This document shows positions 33,811-43,112 of a stretch of 64,000 nucleotides of DNA, piece after piece; position 1 is the stretch's first letter, and each line of letters opens with the position of its first letter. The stretch comes from Pelethousia sp034928145 (GTDB taxonomy: Bacteria; Bacillota; Clostridia; Christensenellales; CAG-138). Below the pieces are notes generated by a model. It made no database searches, was not told where the DNA came from, and saw only the letters and a program-made list of their open reading frames with translations. The stretch lies in the NCBI GenBank assembly GCA_034928145.1, contig JAYFPE010000030.1, forward strand, positions 52,600 to 116,599. The letters run 5' to 3'. Made by a program: the position numbers and the translations under genes.

Positions 33811-35544
33811 TTATACGCCATGACTATATACCACGATATTGAACCCCACTTCATATCTTAAATTGTGATACGTGGTATAGCAATGTATCAGGTAATCGCC
33901 CGGTTGACTTATGGTGATTTTATTACCTTGCACAATATCCGGGCCAACGGTATTTGCATATGCTTCACCTTTGGGCGGCGTATATCGTTCCAAAACAAAG
34001 CTGTAGACCGGTTCGTCATGCACCTCGGCGTTGCAGTTGTCAGAGATACGGATTGGCCGAACCTTTAGCGTTTCAACAAGGGTTTGCCCGGAACGAAGCC
34101 CTATTGTAGCTTCCGGTGAATAGCGGTTGCGCTCTTCGCGCGTAATAGGATGCTCTAATGTGCAAGTACAAGGGACTGTAACCTCGTCTACAGCGGCGGG
34201 AGAATCATTCATCCATATGCTATAGCGCCCATTGTATTTTTTACTGTGATAGGTAGTTTCGTAATCTATATAATACTTTCCCGGCGCGCTTACGGTCATC
34301 TTATTTCCCTTTATAATACTCGCGTCTTCGGTATTCGCCATCTCCTCAAATCCTTGCTCCGCAACATATTCGGCTAAAGAGAACGTATACTTCGGTTCGT
34401 CATGCACTTCAGCTTTACAGCCGTCCGAAATGCGAATAGGCCGAACCCCCAGCGTTTTCACTACGGTCTTGCCGCGAGGAAGGTCGTTTTGCGGTTGCGG
34501 CAAATAGTGGTCTCGGGTTTCAGGAGAACTGGGATGCTGCAATCTACAGGTGCAGGGAATTGTATTTACGTTGGCAGCAACAGGGGCATTCGCCGAGCTT
34601 TCCTGCGGGGGTTCAGGAGAGGGTACTTCCGGGCTATTCCGTAGGATTGCTGCTTGCGGAGATGCCGTAAGGGATACTGCAATGGGGGAAGGAGATGCGC
34701 CGGGCGTTGGAGCAACCAGTTCGGTGTTCTTCGTGGATGCAAGAGCATTCGGCTTGTGAAGCAGGAAAAAAGCAGCGCAAAGAGCGGCGACCCCTACTGT
34801 CCCTGCGACCAAAGCACGAACCATGCGCAGCCTTCCTTTTCCTAACTTACCAAGCGCAATATCCGCCTCCTTGGCGCTCTGGTATCTGTTTTTGGCCTCA
34901 AACTGCGTACACCTCCGTATGATCTTTTCAAGCGAGCCATCGCATACCGCCCCCAAGCCGTAGGGCTTACCCATACGCAGTTCATATAGCAATACGCCAA
35001 GGGAATAGATATCTGACCGCGCGTCCGTCTGCGCAAAGCCGTATTGTTCCGGTGCGGCATATCCATGCGTTCCGAGATTTACCGTATCCGTTTGGGCGGC
35101 TTCCGAATAGCCACGCGCCGCATCGAAATCAATCAGCACGAAACGCCCGTTATCCCGAAGGATGATATTTTCAGGCTTAATATCCCTGTGTATGATGGGT
35201 GGAATGCGGTTATGAAGGATGGATAACGCTTCTAAAATATCCTTTGCCGCGCGAATAACAAAAGTATCCTCCTGCGCGCCCTCTTCATCCAGCAAATAGC
35301 GCAGGGATTTCCCTTCAATATATTCTTCCGTAATCAGTAAAGCGCCCTCTTGCTCGCGTATATCCAATATGCGCGGCAGGACAGGGCTTTCTATTTGCCG
35401 CAACGCTTCATAAACAGGCAAAAGCAACGGATCAACCCGTTTCATTACGCCTGTTACCTTGTGGTTTTTATCATATAGAAATTGCGGTGCAGGAGCGGTT
35501 TTGGATTGCTCTTTACACCATGCTAGAAAAGCATCCTTGCCCAC
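33811..35544 (-). CDS. Membrane serine/threonine protein kinase with duplicated outer domain
   Basis: 577 aa. The cytoplasmic kinase domain shows ITEEYIEGKSLRYLL (hinge), IIHRDIKPENIIL (catalytic loop, about 117-129), LIDFDAARG (DFG equivalent, about 137-145) and GTHGYAAPEQYG (activation and APE, about 158-169). The glycine loop is not evident; the N-lobe is short. One membrane helix is near 247-266. Outside, a Ser/Pro linker is followed by two similar domains (VPCTCRLQHP...RPIRISDGCKAEVHDEP and VPCTCTLEHP...RPIRISDNCNAEVHDEP). It probably senses an envelope signal. Confidence 0.9.
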   Translation of the reverse strand: MGKDAFLAWCKEQSKTAPAPQFLYDKNHKVTGVMKRVDPLLLPVYEALRQIESPVLPRILDIREQEGALLITEEYIEGKSLRYLLDEEGAQEDTFVIRAAKDILEALSILHNRIPPIIHRDIKPENIILRDNGRFVLIDFDAARGYSEAAQTDTVNLGTHGYAAPEQYGFAQTDARSDIYSLGVLLYELRMGKPYGLGAVCDGSLEKIIRRCTQFEAKNRYQSAKEADIALGKLGKGRLRMVRALVAGTVGVAALCAAFFLLHKPNALASTKNTELVAPTPGASPSPIAVSLTASPQAAILRNSPEVPSPEPPQESSANAPVAANVNTIPCTCRLQHPSSPETRDHYLPQPQNDLPRGKTVVKTLGVRPIRISDGCKAEVHDEPKYTFSLAEYVAEQGFEEMANTEDASIIKGNKMTVSAPGKYYIDYETTYHSKKYNGRYSIWMNDSPAAVDEVTVPCTCTLEHPITREERNRYSPEATIGLRSGQTLVETLKVRPIRISDNCNAEVHDEPVYSFVLERYTPPKGEAYANTVGPDIVQGNKITISQPGDYLIHCYTTYHNLRYEVGFNIVVYSHGV

Positions 35545-35698
35545 AATGCGGCTCTCCTTATATGTACAATCATATAAAAATGGATAGCCCCTGTCAACGA
35601 TTCCCGTACTCCCTAAATTTCGCCTGCCGGTCTAAGACTTTCATTCATTTCTCTGTTAAAATCGCAATCAAAATCATAGGATTTACGGGGGAAAATGT

Positions 35699-36475
35699 AT
35701 GAGAAGATGGATTTTTGCCACAATCGCTTTGCTAATTATCCTGCAAAGCAACATAGCTTTTGCCGCCAACGATAAGGGCAACTATATTGCAGCGCTTGAA
35801 AACCGCTATCAGCGGTATGCGGCTAAACACCCGGAAATGGAATATGCCGATGCAGTAGTTGCGGTAAACCTGAAATTGGACGAGGGCAACTATGAAAATG
35901 TTCTAACCGCAACAAAGCCGGATTCTTTAGAGATATTTGTTAGCAAGCATTACGCTCTGCCGAGAAAATACAAACCCGAAAATCTGGTTTCGGTAGGCAG
36001 GAAATATGCGCAAGGCGGGGTAACGCTGCGCGAGGATTGTTATAGCGCCTTCCTTTCTTTGGCGCAGGATATGGAAAAGGAAGGGCTTACGCTTTATATT
36101 AAGTCCGGCTATCGCACCAACACCAAACGGGGTGGGGCAAACAGTGGGTGGTACGCATGGCCGGGTCATTCCGAGCATCAAACAGGACTTGCTTTTGATT
36201 TGAGGAAGAAAAACGTTACCTATGAAACCATGTGGGAATACAAATATCATAAAACGGACGAATACGCTTGGTTGTGTGAAAACGCCTATAAATATGGGTT
36301 TATATTGAGCTATCCCGAGGGCGCTTCAAACATTACCGGCTTCAATTACGAACCGTGGCATTGGCGCTATATTGGTGTGGAAATCGCCACGGATATGAAG
36401 GAGAAGGGCTTCACAACCTATCATACATATTGGGCGACTTATAAAATACAAGATTCCCTGCATGATTATGCGTAA
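35699..36475 (+). CDS. D-alanyl-D-alanine carboxypeptidase, VanY/M15B family
   Basis: 258 aa with a signal peptide (RWIFATIALLIILQSNIAFA). The M15B zinc site is complete: LYIKSGYRTNTKR, GHSEHQTGLAFDL (His and Asp) and FNYEPWHWRYIG (Glu, His). It trims D-Ala from peptidoglycan stem peptides outside the cell. It stands next to the envelope-spanning kinase, divergently transcribed. Confidence 0.93.
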   Translation: MRRWIFATIALLIILQSNIAFAANDKGNYIAALENRYQRYAAKHPEMEYADAVVAVNLKLDEGNYENVLTATKPDSLEIFVSKHYALPRKYKPENLVSVGRKYAQGGVTLREDCYSAFLSLAQDMEKEGLTLYIKSGYRTNTKRGGANSGWYAWPGHSEHQTGLAFDLRKKNVTYETMWEYKYHKTDEYAWLCENAYKYGFILSYPEGASNITGFNYEPWHWRYIGVEIATDMKEKGFTTYHTYWATYKIQDSLHDYA

Positions 36476-36477
36476 TG

Positions 36478-36894
36478 CTATAAAGTCGCTTCTCCAATCT
36501 CGTCTAAAAGCTCGTTTGCTTTCATCACATTATAGCCATCCGACAGGGCGAACAGCAACACCGCATCCCTATGGAAGCGTGGGTCAAGCATGGCGTGTCT
36601 GCCGATGCGCAGCAGCATTTGTGCTTCGGCTACCGTGAGATGTAGGGCAAGCGCGATGGAAAGGAGCGTATCGCGGCTTGCTTTGCGTTCATCGTTTATA
36701 ATGCGATACACATAATTGCCAAGCTGGGCCGTTTCCGCAAGCGTGGAAACCTTTGTGCCGCTGCGTTCCATAATGGCGGTTAGGTATCCCCCTACGGTTT
36801 CGGTGATAAGCTCCTCGCGGTATTCCTCTAAGAACGCTGCAATGTCTGAGGCGTGCTGCAATCTGTTTAAGAGTTCAACTGTTCCCGTTCGCAT
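36478..36894 (-). CDS. HTH-type regulator
   Basis: 138 aa from the ATG at 36894, 4 bp after the upstream gene's stop and preceded by GAGGG; an upstream ATG at 36912 has no site. The central region STLAETAQLGNYVYRIINDERKASRDTLLSIALALHLTVAEAQMLLRI is an XRE-like helix-turn-helix. The C-terminal part (HRDAVLLFALSDGYNVMKANELLDEI) is found in clostridial regulators encoded near protein kinases. The target is unknown. Confidence 0.75.
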   Translation of the reverse strand: MRTGTVELLNRLQHASDIAAFLEEYREELITETVGGYLTAIMERSGTKVSTLAETAQLGNYVYRIINDERKASRDTLLSIALALHLTVAEAQMLLRIGRHAMLDPRFHRDAVLLFALSDGYNVMKANELLDEIGEATL

Positions 36895-36898
36895 CTTG

Positions 36899-37348
36899 TT
36901 ATCCCTCAACATCTAGGCTTTGTAATTTGTTGATTGCGGGCTGCATCTTCTTTTGTTTACGGTATTCTATAACGAGCTTCTTTTCAATTGGCGTCATGCC
37001 ACCCGCTTTCCGTTCGGGTTCATCGTACCCAAATGCGGCAAGTACGTTTGTAATGCGATTGAGGCGATATAGCAGCATCAACGTATCTGCATTCGGCTGG
37101 CTACAGTCGCTTTCCCATCCATAAATAGTTTTTTGGGAAACGGGTTTCCCCTCCCGCGTCCAGTATTCAGCCACCTCTCTTACGGATAGCTTTAGCTCCA
37201 GCCGCCCGGCTTGCAGCCCTTTTGCAATTTTACGCTTTTTGAAATTACCTCTTATATGACAAGAATATATCTTAGAATATATGAAGTCAACAAGAAGCCG
37301 CGCTGTTTTGGATACTTGGTTGACATTCCCAACCTTTGGAAATATCAT
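36899..37348 (-). CDS. XRE-type HTH protein, uncertain start
   Basis: Up to 149 aa. The HTH lies in LKLSVREVAEYWTREGKPVSQKTIYGWESDCSQPNADTLMLLYRL. The family-like part begins at about FKKRKIAKGLQAGRLE, yet there is no ATG, GTG or TTG close to the AAGAGG site that precedes it (about 37251). The only standard start is the ATG at 37348, without a ribosome binding site. Either a rare start (ATT) is used or the N-terminus is decayed. It is in an operon with the next HTH gene. Confidence 0.65.
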   Translation of the reverse strand: MIFPKVGNVNQVSKTARLLVDFIYSKIYSCHIRGNFKKRKIAKGLQAGRLELKLSVREVAEYWTREGKPVSQKTIYGWESDCSQPNADTLMLLYRLNRITNVLAAFGYDEPERKAGGMTPIEKKLVIEYRKQKKMQPAINKLQSLDVEG

Positions 37349-37473
37349 GATTATGATTTCGAATAATAAGACTTAAAAGGAATTCAATTGCGCGGTTTCG
37401 CCTGCGAGTCGAAGCATATAAACGCAGGAATTGCTAGAATATTCAAAGTATACGTTGGTTAGGGGGACGAGTA

Positions 37474-38244
37474 GTGGGTATGGTTTGCAAAGGTTGTGGA
37501 TCCGAGTTGAACGATGATGCAAGGTTTTGTTCAGCTTGCGGAACGCAAGCATCAATGGGTGATGCGCCTGTTGAAAAAACGCGTGTGTTAAGGGTACAAA
37601 CCCTTCAACTTATTGACAAGCTCAAGGCGCATTTTGACCCTATGGCTGAAACGTATGAAAGGCTCATAGAGTTGAATGCACAATATGAGAAATTAAAGAA
37701 ACCGGGAACGGGAAAGGACACCATCCTTGGTGGAATCATCATGGGGGTTCTTGCTTTCTTTGGCGGCGCACTTCTGATTGGATTGGGGATATTTCCAACG
37801 CTTGTATTTATTGCAGGAATATTGTTCATTTGCCTTTGCATCATTGGGGTTATTTCAGGTGTTATGGATGAAAGCAAAGGGAATCCTCAAATTGAACAAT
37901 ATGAAATTAGCAAAAGAAGCATGGAGGAAGAAATACCCGCGCTTGATGCATTGCTGCATGAGAATTATGATAGTTATCCGCAATGCCCTATCTCATTCGA
38001 GTATTCCATGCCGCCCATTTTGAACGAATTGAGAGAGCGCGTTATAAGCGGGCGCGCGGATACGATTAAGGAAGCAATTCAATGCATGCTGGACGATACC
38101 CATAGGGCCGAAATGCTGGAATTACAAAAGCAAACAGCACAAAGCGCAAAGAAAGCGGCAGAAAGCGCAAAGGATGCCGCAAATTCCGCTAATCTTAGCA
38201 CTTTGCTAATTGCATCTAACAATTTGAGGAGGCATAGAAGGTGA
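37474..38244 (+). CDS. Zinc-ribbon membrane protein
   Basis: 256 aa from the GTG at 37474, preceded by AGGGGG. The N-terminal zinc ribbon (CKGCGSELNDDARFCSACG) is followed by a coiled stretch, two membrane segments (about 88-135, GGIIMGVLAFFGGALLIGLGI) and a helical Ala/Lys-rich tail (SAKKAAESAKDAANSAN). It overlaps the next gene by 4 bp. Function unknown; such proteins often accompany membrane stress systems. Confidence 0.75.
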   Translation: MGMVCKGCGSELNDDARFCSACGTQASMGDAPVEKTRVLRVQTLQLIDKLKAHFDPMAETYERLIELNAQYEKLKKPGTGKDTILGGIIMGVLAFFGGALLIGLGIFPTLVFIAGILFICLCIIGVISGVMDESKGNPQIEQYEISKRSMEEEIPALDALLHENYDSYPQCPISFEYSMPPILNELRERVISGRADTIKEAIQCMLDDTHRAEMLELQKQTAQSAKKAAESAKDAANSANLSTLLIASNNLRRHRR

Positions 38245-40187
38245 ACTCATTTATCAAAAGGGAACCCCTCATTTTTAAAATATCTTTTTTACTTGCGCTC
38301 TGCATCGTAATTGGCTTGCTGACTTCGTGCAGCAGCACGCCTGCGGGCAGTTCGGGCGGCTCTCTTTTTAGCAAGAAGATAACCCCTGTATCAGAATTCT
38401 CCAATGGGCTTGCGGTTGTTGAGAAGGACGGAGAATATGGATATATCGATACGATAGGCCGGGTTGTGATTCCAATACAGTTTTCCAAGGCGGCATCTTT
38501 TAAGGATGGAGCCGCGCTAGTTACGCTATCTTCGGAAGATGGAACAAGCTATGACGCCTATATTGACGCGCATGGCGAAGTGGTTTTTGATTTCCGTGAA
38601 TACAAGGATGAATATGATACGATCTTTCAGTATAGTGAAGGATTGCTGGGCGTTGCAAAGACAACAGGGTCTAATGAAGAACGCTGTGGGATTATTGATA
38701 TTTATGGCAATATCTTAATGCCCCTAAATACTACGTGGCTGGTTAGAGAAGATAGTGAATGCGATAATGGCTACATGTGGTTGGATAAAAGAGGGTTCTC
38801 CACCGATGGTAGCTACTTTTTAAATGATAGCGAGTATATTCAAAAAGAAACACGCGAATTTGCGGCCTTTGATCAGCGAGGGAACAAGGTTTCTCATGGA
38901 TCACTCGAGTCTTCTATAACGGAGAGCGGGGGCGTAAAATCAATCGTCAATTCACCATACAAATTTGTAGCGGGCTGCAACGTATATTCACGCATAGGTG
39001 TACACAAGTATTATTCGGATAAGAATTCACCCGTCCTACAAGTTGGAGTTAATGCTATTTACCATCCAGCCCAAGGTGTCATATTTAGCAAGGGGCGCCA
39101 AGGTGAATACCCGTTTGTGTTCTTTTGGGGTGATGTAGGGGAAGCTTGCATTTTAATTCGTACAAGTAATCTTGATGCGCAAGGTACGGAAATACATACT
39201 TACAATGTCATCGATACGAACAGTGGCGAACTATCCGCCGATGTTAATCTTGGCGGAACTTACAACACCCTGAAAGATATCTATGGATTTTCACAAGGTA
39301 TCGCGGTTATTCATGTGGAAGATAAAAACGGCAAGAATTATCAATACTACATTAATAAAAACGGAGAAGCATGCCTGTCCCCGCAGACTGAATATGAATT
39401 AGGCGATATGAACGATGGCTATGCAGTATGGCGTAAATCCGGCGAAGACGGGAAGTCATACGCATACATCGTCAATAAAGATTTTAGGGTTATATCTGAC
39501 CCCATTCCCTTTGACGGGGCTATTTCGCAGCGCCTGCGTTTCAAGAATGGCTATTGCTTGCTAACGCAGGATGGTGTCCCTAAATATATTGACACACAGG
39601 GCGAGACATTAGTTATTCAAGATTATCAAAAGGGGCAAGCTCCTATAAAATTGACGGATGAAATGCGTATTCCTGATTTAACCATGTCCCGAACAGCCGC
39701 CCCCATCGTATCGGATGCTATAGTAACACCCTCTCCCACGCCCGCGCAGCCAAATACAACGGCAACGCCTTCGAGAGAATCTCTCTATCAATACCACGGC
39801 GATAACAGTGATTTGCTTGATTATATGGACAAAATATATGAAGGTAGATATTTTGCTAATAAGGACAACGGCTATGTTGCTTATATTACTAATATGTCAG
39901 ATGGAACTGGCTCTGTTTTTGTAAATGGACAGGAAGTGATGCAATTTGAAGTATTCTCATTTATACATGACAATACAAATGCCCTGTTCGACTATACTCC
40001 GCCGGGCAAGGACGAGGAAGGCGTTATTATCTACTATTATAAAAAAGACAATTTGTCGTTGATTGGCACCTATGAAGGCAAGGATTTTACAGGAATGTAT
40101 GAGTATGCGCCCAATGAGCCGCCACTCCCTGAAGACAATATATGGGGCGATTACAGTTCTGCCTGGCTGGAGGACGATTATTATTAA
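38241..40187 (+). CDS. WG-repeat lipoprotein
   Basis: 648 aa from a GTG overlapping the preceding stop. Signal and lipobox near residue 30 (VIGLLTSCSS). WG/KWG-type repeats are clear: FSNGLAVVEKDGEYGYIDTIGRVVIP, YSEGLLGVAKTTGSNEERCGIID, FSQGIAVIHVEDKNG. A Pro/Thr linker (TPSPTPAQPNTTATPS) leads to a separate C-terminal domain. WG repeats form beta-propeller-like surfaces in cell-surface proteins. Co-transcribed with the zinc-ribbon gene. Confidence 0.85.
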   Translation: MNSFIKREPLIFKISFLLALCIVIGLLTSCSSTPAGSSGGSLFSKKITPVSEFSNGLAVVEKDGEYGYIDTIGRVVIPIQFSKAASFKDGAALVTLSSEDGTSYDAYIDAHGEVVFDFREYKDEYDTIFQYSEGLLGVAKTTGSNEERCGIIDIYGNILMPLNTTWLVREDSECDNGYMWLDKRGFSTDGSYFLNDSEYIQKETREFAAFDQRGNKVSHGSLESSITESGGVKSIVNSPYKFVAGCNVYSRIGVHKYYSDKNSPVLQVGVNAIYHPAQGVIFSKGRQGEYPFVFFWGDVGEACILIRTSNLDAQGTEIHTYNVIDTNSGELSADVNLGGTYNTLKDIYGFSQGIAVIHVEDKNGKNYQYYINKNGEACLSPQTEYELGDMNDGYAVWRKSGEDGKSYAYIVNKDFRVISDPIPFDGAISQRLRFKNGYCLLTQDGVPKYIDTQGETLVIQDYQKGQAPIKLTDEMRIPDLTMSRTAAPIVSDAIVTPSPTPAQPNTTATPSRESLYQYHGDNSDLLDYMDKIYEGRYFANKDNGYVAYITNMSDGTGSVFVNGQEVMQFEVFSFIHDNTNALFDYTPPGKDEEGVIIYYYKKDNLSLIGTYEGKDFTGMYEYAPNEPPLPEDNIWGDYSSAWLEDDYY

Positions 40188-40207
40188 TCCCTGCCGTATC
40201 TTTTTAA

Positions 40208-40227
40208 GGCCGCTTCGGCGGTCTTTT
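40208..40227 (+). terminator. UUCG-loop terminator
   Basis: GGCCGC (40208-40213), loop TTCG, GCGGTC (40218-40223) and TTTT follow the lipoprotein gene. A near-copy occurs at 55703. Confidence 0.85.
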
Positions 40228-40452
40228 GTTTACTCATCGAACAAAAAATGAAAAGTGACTTAAGGCGGGCCAAGAATAATGACGAGCTTTTCTTGACGGC
40301 ACCCATGAAAGCCTGCCACAATATGATCTTGAGGCGGGATTTACTTCCTTGCGTTTTCTTATAGCTTAACCTCTGAGATCAGCTATTTTAGAGCGTTTCC
40401 TTTATTCAAGAGAAGCCCTCCCATATGTTCGCAGAGGAAGGTTTTGCAAAGT

Positions 40453-40502
40453 TTACTGCCCGTTTTCTACCATAATAGTGGCAGCAAGAAAACGGGCAGT
40501 AA
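40453..40502. repeat. 16-bp perfect inverted repeat in the intergenic gap
   Basis: TTACTGCCCGTTTTCT (40453-40468) and AGAAAACGGGCAGTAA (40487-40502) flank an 18-nt spacer. No T run follows. It lies 80 bp beyond the end of the convergent ABC operon. It may be a terminator, an operator or a relic of transposon ends. The rest of the 40188-40581 gap holds nothing I can support. Confidence 0.7.
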
Positions 40503-40581
40503 TAGCTTATTTCATTTGCTCTTGCTTTCTGCTTAGCTGTTTTCTGCATGGGTATAAGCGGGAACCGCTTGGATTCGCCCG

Positions 40582-42165
40582 CTATTCTGCCCGCGCGCCC
40601 CCAAGCACCTCCGCCCGGCTCGTTTGGTATTCGCCGCTGCGGATTTGATCCAGCCGCATGCCGCCCATCATAAGGCCCATCTCCTCGATGCTGGTTTCCG
40701 CTGGTTTTACAATGCCCATGATCTGGCCCTCGTACATAACGGCAACGCGGTCTGAAAGCTTAAGAACCTCCTCAAGCTCAGTGGAAACCAGCAGGACGCC
40801 GATGCCGTTATCGCGCTGCAGGATAATTTGGCTGTGGATATACTCAATTGCGCCTACATCCAGGCCGCGCGTGGGATGCATGGCAATCAGCAGTTCCGGC
40901 TTGCGGCTGATTTCCCGCGCAATGATGACCTTTTGCTGATTACCGCCCGAAAGGTTTTGCGCAAGCTCAAAACGGCTGGGCGTCTTTACGCCAAACTCCT
41001 TAATTAGCCTTTCGCTGTATTCGTTGATATATTTGTTGTTTACAAAGCCAAAGCGGCCAAACTCCTTTTTATAGTAATCCTGCAGCATCATATTTTCTAC
41101 CAGCGTCATGGGCATCACGAGGCCGGATTTTTGGCGATCCTGCGGGATGTGGGACACGCCGGACGACATGATTTGCCGCGTTGTGCAGCGCAAAAGGTCT
41201 TTATTCTTATACAGCGCCTTCCCCATAGGCCCCTTGCGCAGGCCGGTCAGGCATTCCACAAGTTCACACTGGCCATTGCCGTCCACGCCGGCTATGCCGA
41301 ATATCTCGCCCGCATGGATATCAAAGGAGACGCCATTAAGTACCTTTGTACTTCCGGAATCGCGGTTCAGGCTGAGGTTTTGTACGGAGAGCACGGTTTC
41401 TTGCCGCCCAATCTCCTTGCGCTCTACCGTGAAGTTGATCTCGCGCCCCACCATAAGGCGCGCAAGGTCGGTTACCGTGCAATCCTCGATATTATGGGTG
41501 CCCATCGTTCTGCCCAGGCGCAGCACCGTAACACGGTCGCTTATCTCCTTAACCTCGTTTAGCTTGTGGCTTATGAAAAGAACGGTGAACCCGCTTTTGG
41601 TAAGGCTGCGGATCATGTTGAACAGCTCGGCTGTCTCCTGCGGGGTGAGCACAGCGGTGGGCTCATCCAGTATGAGGATGCGCGCGCCACGATAAAGCGC
41701 CTTCATAATTTCTACGCGCTGCCTTTCCCCCACGACAAGATCCGCTACTTTCGCATAGGGATCAATGTTGAGATTATACTGCTTGGCAAGGTCTGCAATC
41801 CGCTTTGCGGCGGATTTGATATCGATGCACAGCCCCTTGGATTCCTTGCCGCCAATCATGCAGTTTTCCACCACGGACAATGTGGGGATGAGCATAAAAT
41901 GCTGGTGCACCATACCTATGCCCATTGCCATGGCAGCCTTTGCGGAGCTGAACTTTACGGGCTTGCCTTCGATTAAGATCTCGCCTGAAGTAGGCTTATA
42001 AAGCCCGCAGAGCGAATTCATCAGTGTGCTCTTTCCGGCGCCGTTCTCCCCTAAAAGCGTGTGCACCTCACCTTGCCGAACTTCGAGGCAAACATCGGCG
42101 TTTGCAATCACGCCCGGAAAGATTTTGTAGATATGCTTCATTTCGAGAATGTTGTTCATACGCAT
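40582..42165 (-). CDS. Nucleoside/basic membrane protein-type ABC transporter ATPase
   Basis: 527 aa with two ABC domains in tandem. Domain 1: LLGENGAGKSTLMNSLCG (Walker A), VVGERQRVEIMKAL (signature variant usual in this family), LILDEPTAVLT. Domain 2: degenerate Walker A region GVDGNGQCELVECL, signature LSGGNQQKVIIAREI, and HPTRGLDVG. The architecture is that of NupO/YufO-type importers for nucleosides. It is the last gene of the four-gene operon. Confidence 0.93.
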   Translation of the reverse strand: MRMNNILEMKHIYKIFPGVIANADVCLEVRQGEVHTLLGENGAGKSTLMNSLCGLYKPTSGEILIEGKPVKFSSAKAAMAMGIGMVHQHFMLIPTLSVVENCMIGGKESKGLCIDIKSAAKRIADLAKQYNLNIDPYAKVADLVVGERQRVEIMKALYRGARILILDEPTAVLTPQETAELFNMIRSLTKSGFTVLFISHKLNEVKEISDRVTVLRLGRTMGTHNIEDCTVTDLARLMVGREINFTVERKEIGRQETVLSVQNLSLNRDSGSTKVLNGVSFDIHAGEIFGIAGVDGNGQCELVECLTGLRKGPMGKALYKNKDLLRCTTRQIMSSGVSHIPQDRQKSGLVMPMTLVENMMLQDYYKKEFGRFGFVNNKYINEYSERLIKEFGVKTPSRFELAQNLSGGNQQKVIIAREISRKPELLIAMHPTRGLDVGAIEYIHSQIILQRDNGIGVLLVSTELEEVLKLSDRVAVMYEGQIMGIVKPAETSIEEMGLMMGGMRLDQIRSGEYQTSRAEVLGGARAE

Positions 42166-42170
42166 TCCTC

Positions 42171-43097
42171 TTAGCCCCTCTTGTACGGCTTGCCCAGCGA
42201 GGCGGGCGCAACAGAGTTCCCGGCAAACGCCGCCAATACGGCGATGGTGAGTAAATACGGCAGCATAATCAGGAAGTGGAAGGGAATATTGATGGCGGAT
42301 ACCTGGAGTATGTTGCTCAAAACAGAACCCGCCATAAATATCATTGCCGCAGCCATCACGCCGCTGGGCTTATACCTGCCAAAGACCACTGCGGCCAGCG
42401 CAATATAGCCGCGCCCGGACACCATTTCTTCGGAGAAGAACTTGGTAAGCCCCGTGGACATGACCGAGCCGCCCATCGCAACGATCATGCTCCCTATGAT
42501 TGCCGCCATATACTGGGTGCGGTATACGTTTATCCCCAGCGTATCCGCCGCCTTGGGGTTTTCGCCCACAGAGCGCAGGTTCAAGCCGGCCTGCGTTCTA
42601 AACAGGAAGAAGGATAGAAGCGGCGCCATCAAAAACGCAATATAGACGATCGGCATGTGTGAAAAGAAAGCGGTGCCCATGACCGGAATCTTGGATAAAA
42701 TGGGGATTTTCCATTCCGCAAACACATCGATCAAAGGAACGGAGGCGCTCACGCCGAATATAATGCGAAACAACGTGGCCGAAAGTCCCGAACCAAGCAC
42801 GTTGATAGCCGCGCCGACAACGACCTGGTTCGCCTTTAACGTAACGGTCAAAAAGGCGAATATCAGGCCCAGCGCCATACCGGAAACCATGGCGGCCAAC
42901 AGGCCGACCCATACGCTCCCGCTATAGTAGGAGCCGGCTACCGCCATGAGTGTGGAAATGAGCATAATCCCTTCCGCGCCGATGTTCAAAAGACCGCTTC
43001 TATTGATGATCAGGAGGCCTAACCCCGCCAGCAAGATAGGCGATGCCAAGCGGATATCCGTGTTCATATACGTACCCAACGATGCTAAAATATCCAT
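42171..43097 (-). CDS. Nucleoside ABC transporter permease (YufQ type)
   Basis: 308 aa, eight to ten membrane segments. NRSGLLNIGAEGIMLIST near the N-terminus is the conserved block of the BPD_transp_2 nucleoside/ribose permeases; VGENPKAADTLGINVYRTQY is the cytoplasmic coupling loop. It pairs with the permease encoded just upstream. Confidence 0.93.
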   Translation of the reverse strand: MDILASLGTYMNTDIRLASPILLAGLGLLIINRSGLLNIGAEGIMLISTLMAVAGSYYSGSVWVGLLAAMVSGMALGLIFAFLTVTLKANQVVVGAAINVLGSGLSATLFRIIFGVSASVPLIDVFAEWKIPILSKIPVMGTAFFSHMPIVYIAFLMAPLLSFFLFRTQAGLNLRSVGENPKAADTLGINVYRTQYMAAIIGSMIVAMGGSVMSTGLTKFFSEEMVSGRGYIALAAVVFGRYKPSGVMAAAMIFMAGSVLSNILQVSAINIPFHFLIMLPYLLTIAVLAAFAGNSVAPASLGKPYKRG

Positions 43098-43112
43098 AGC
43101 TTACCTCCTTAT

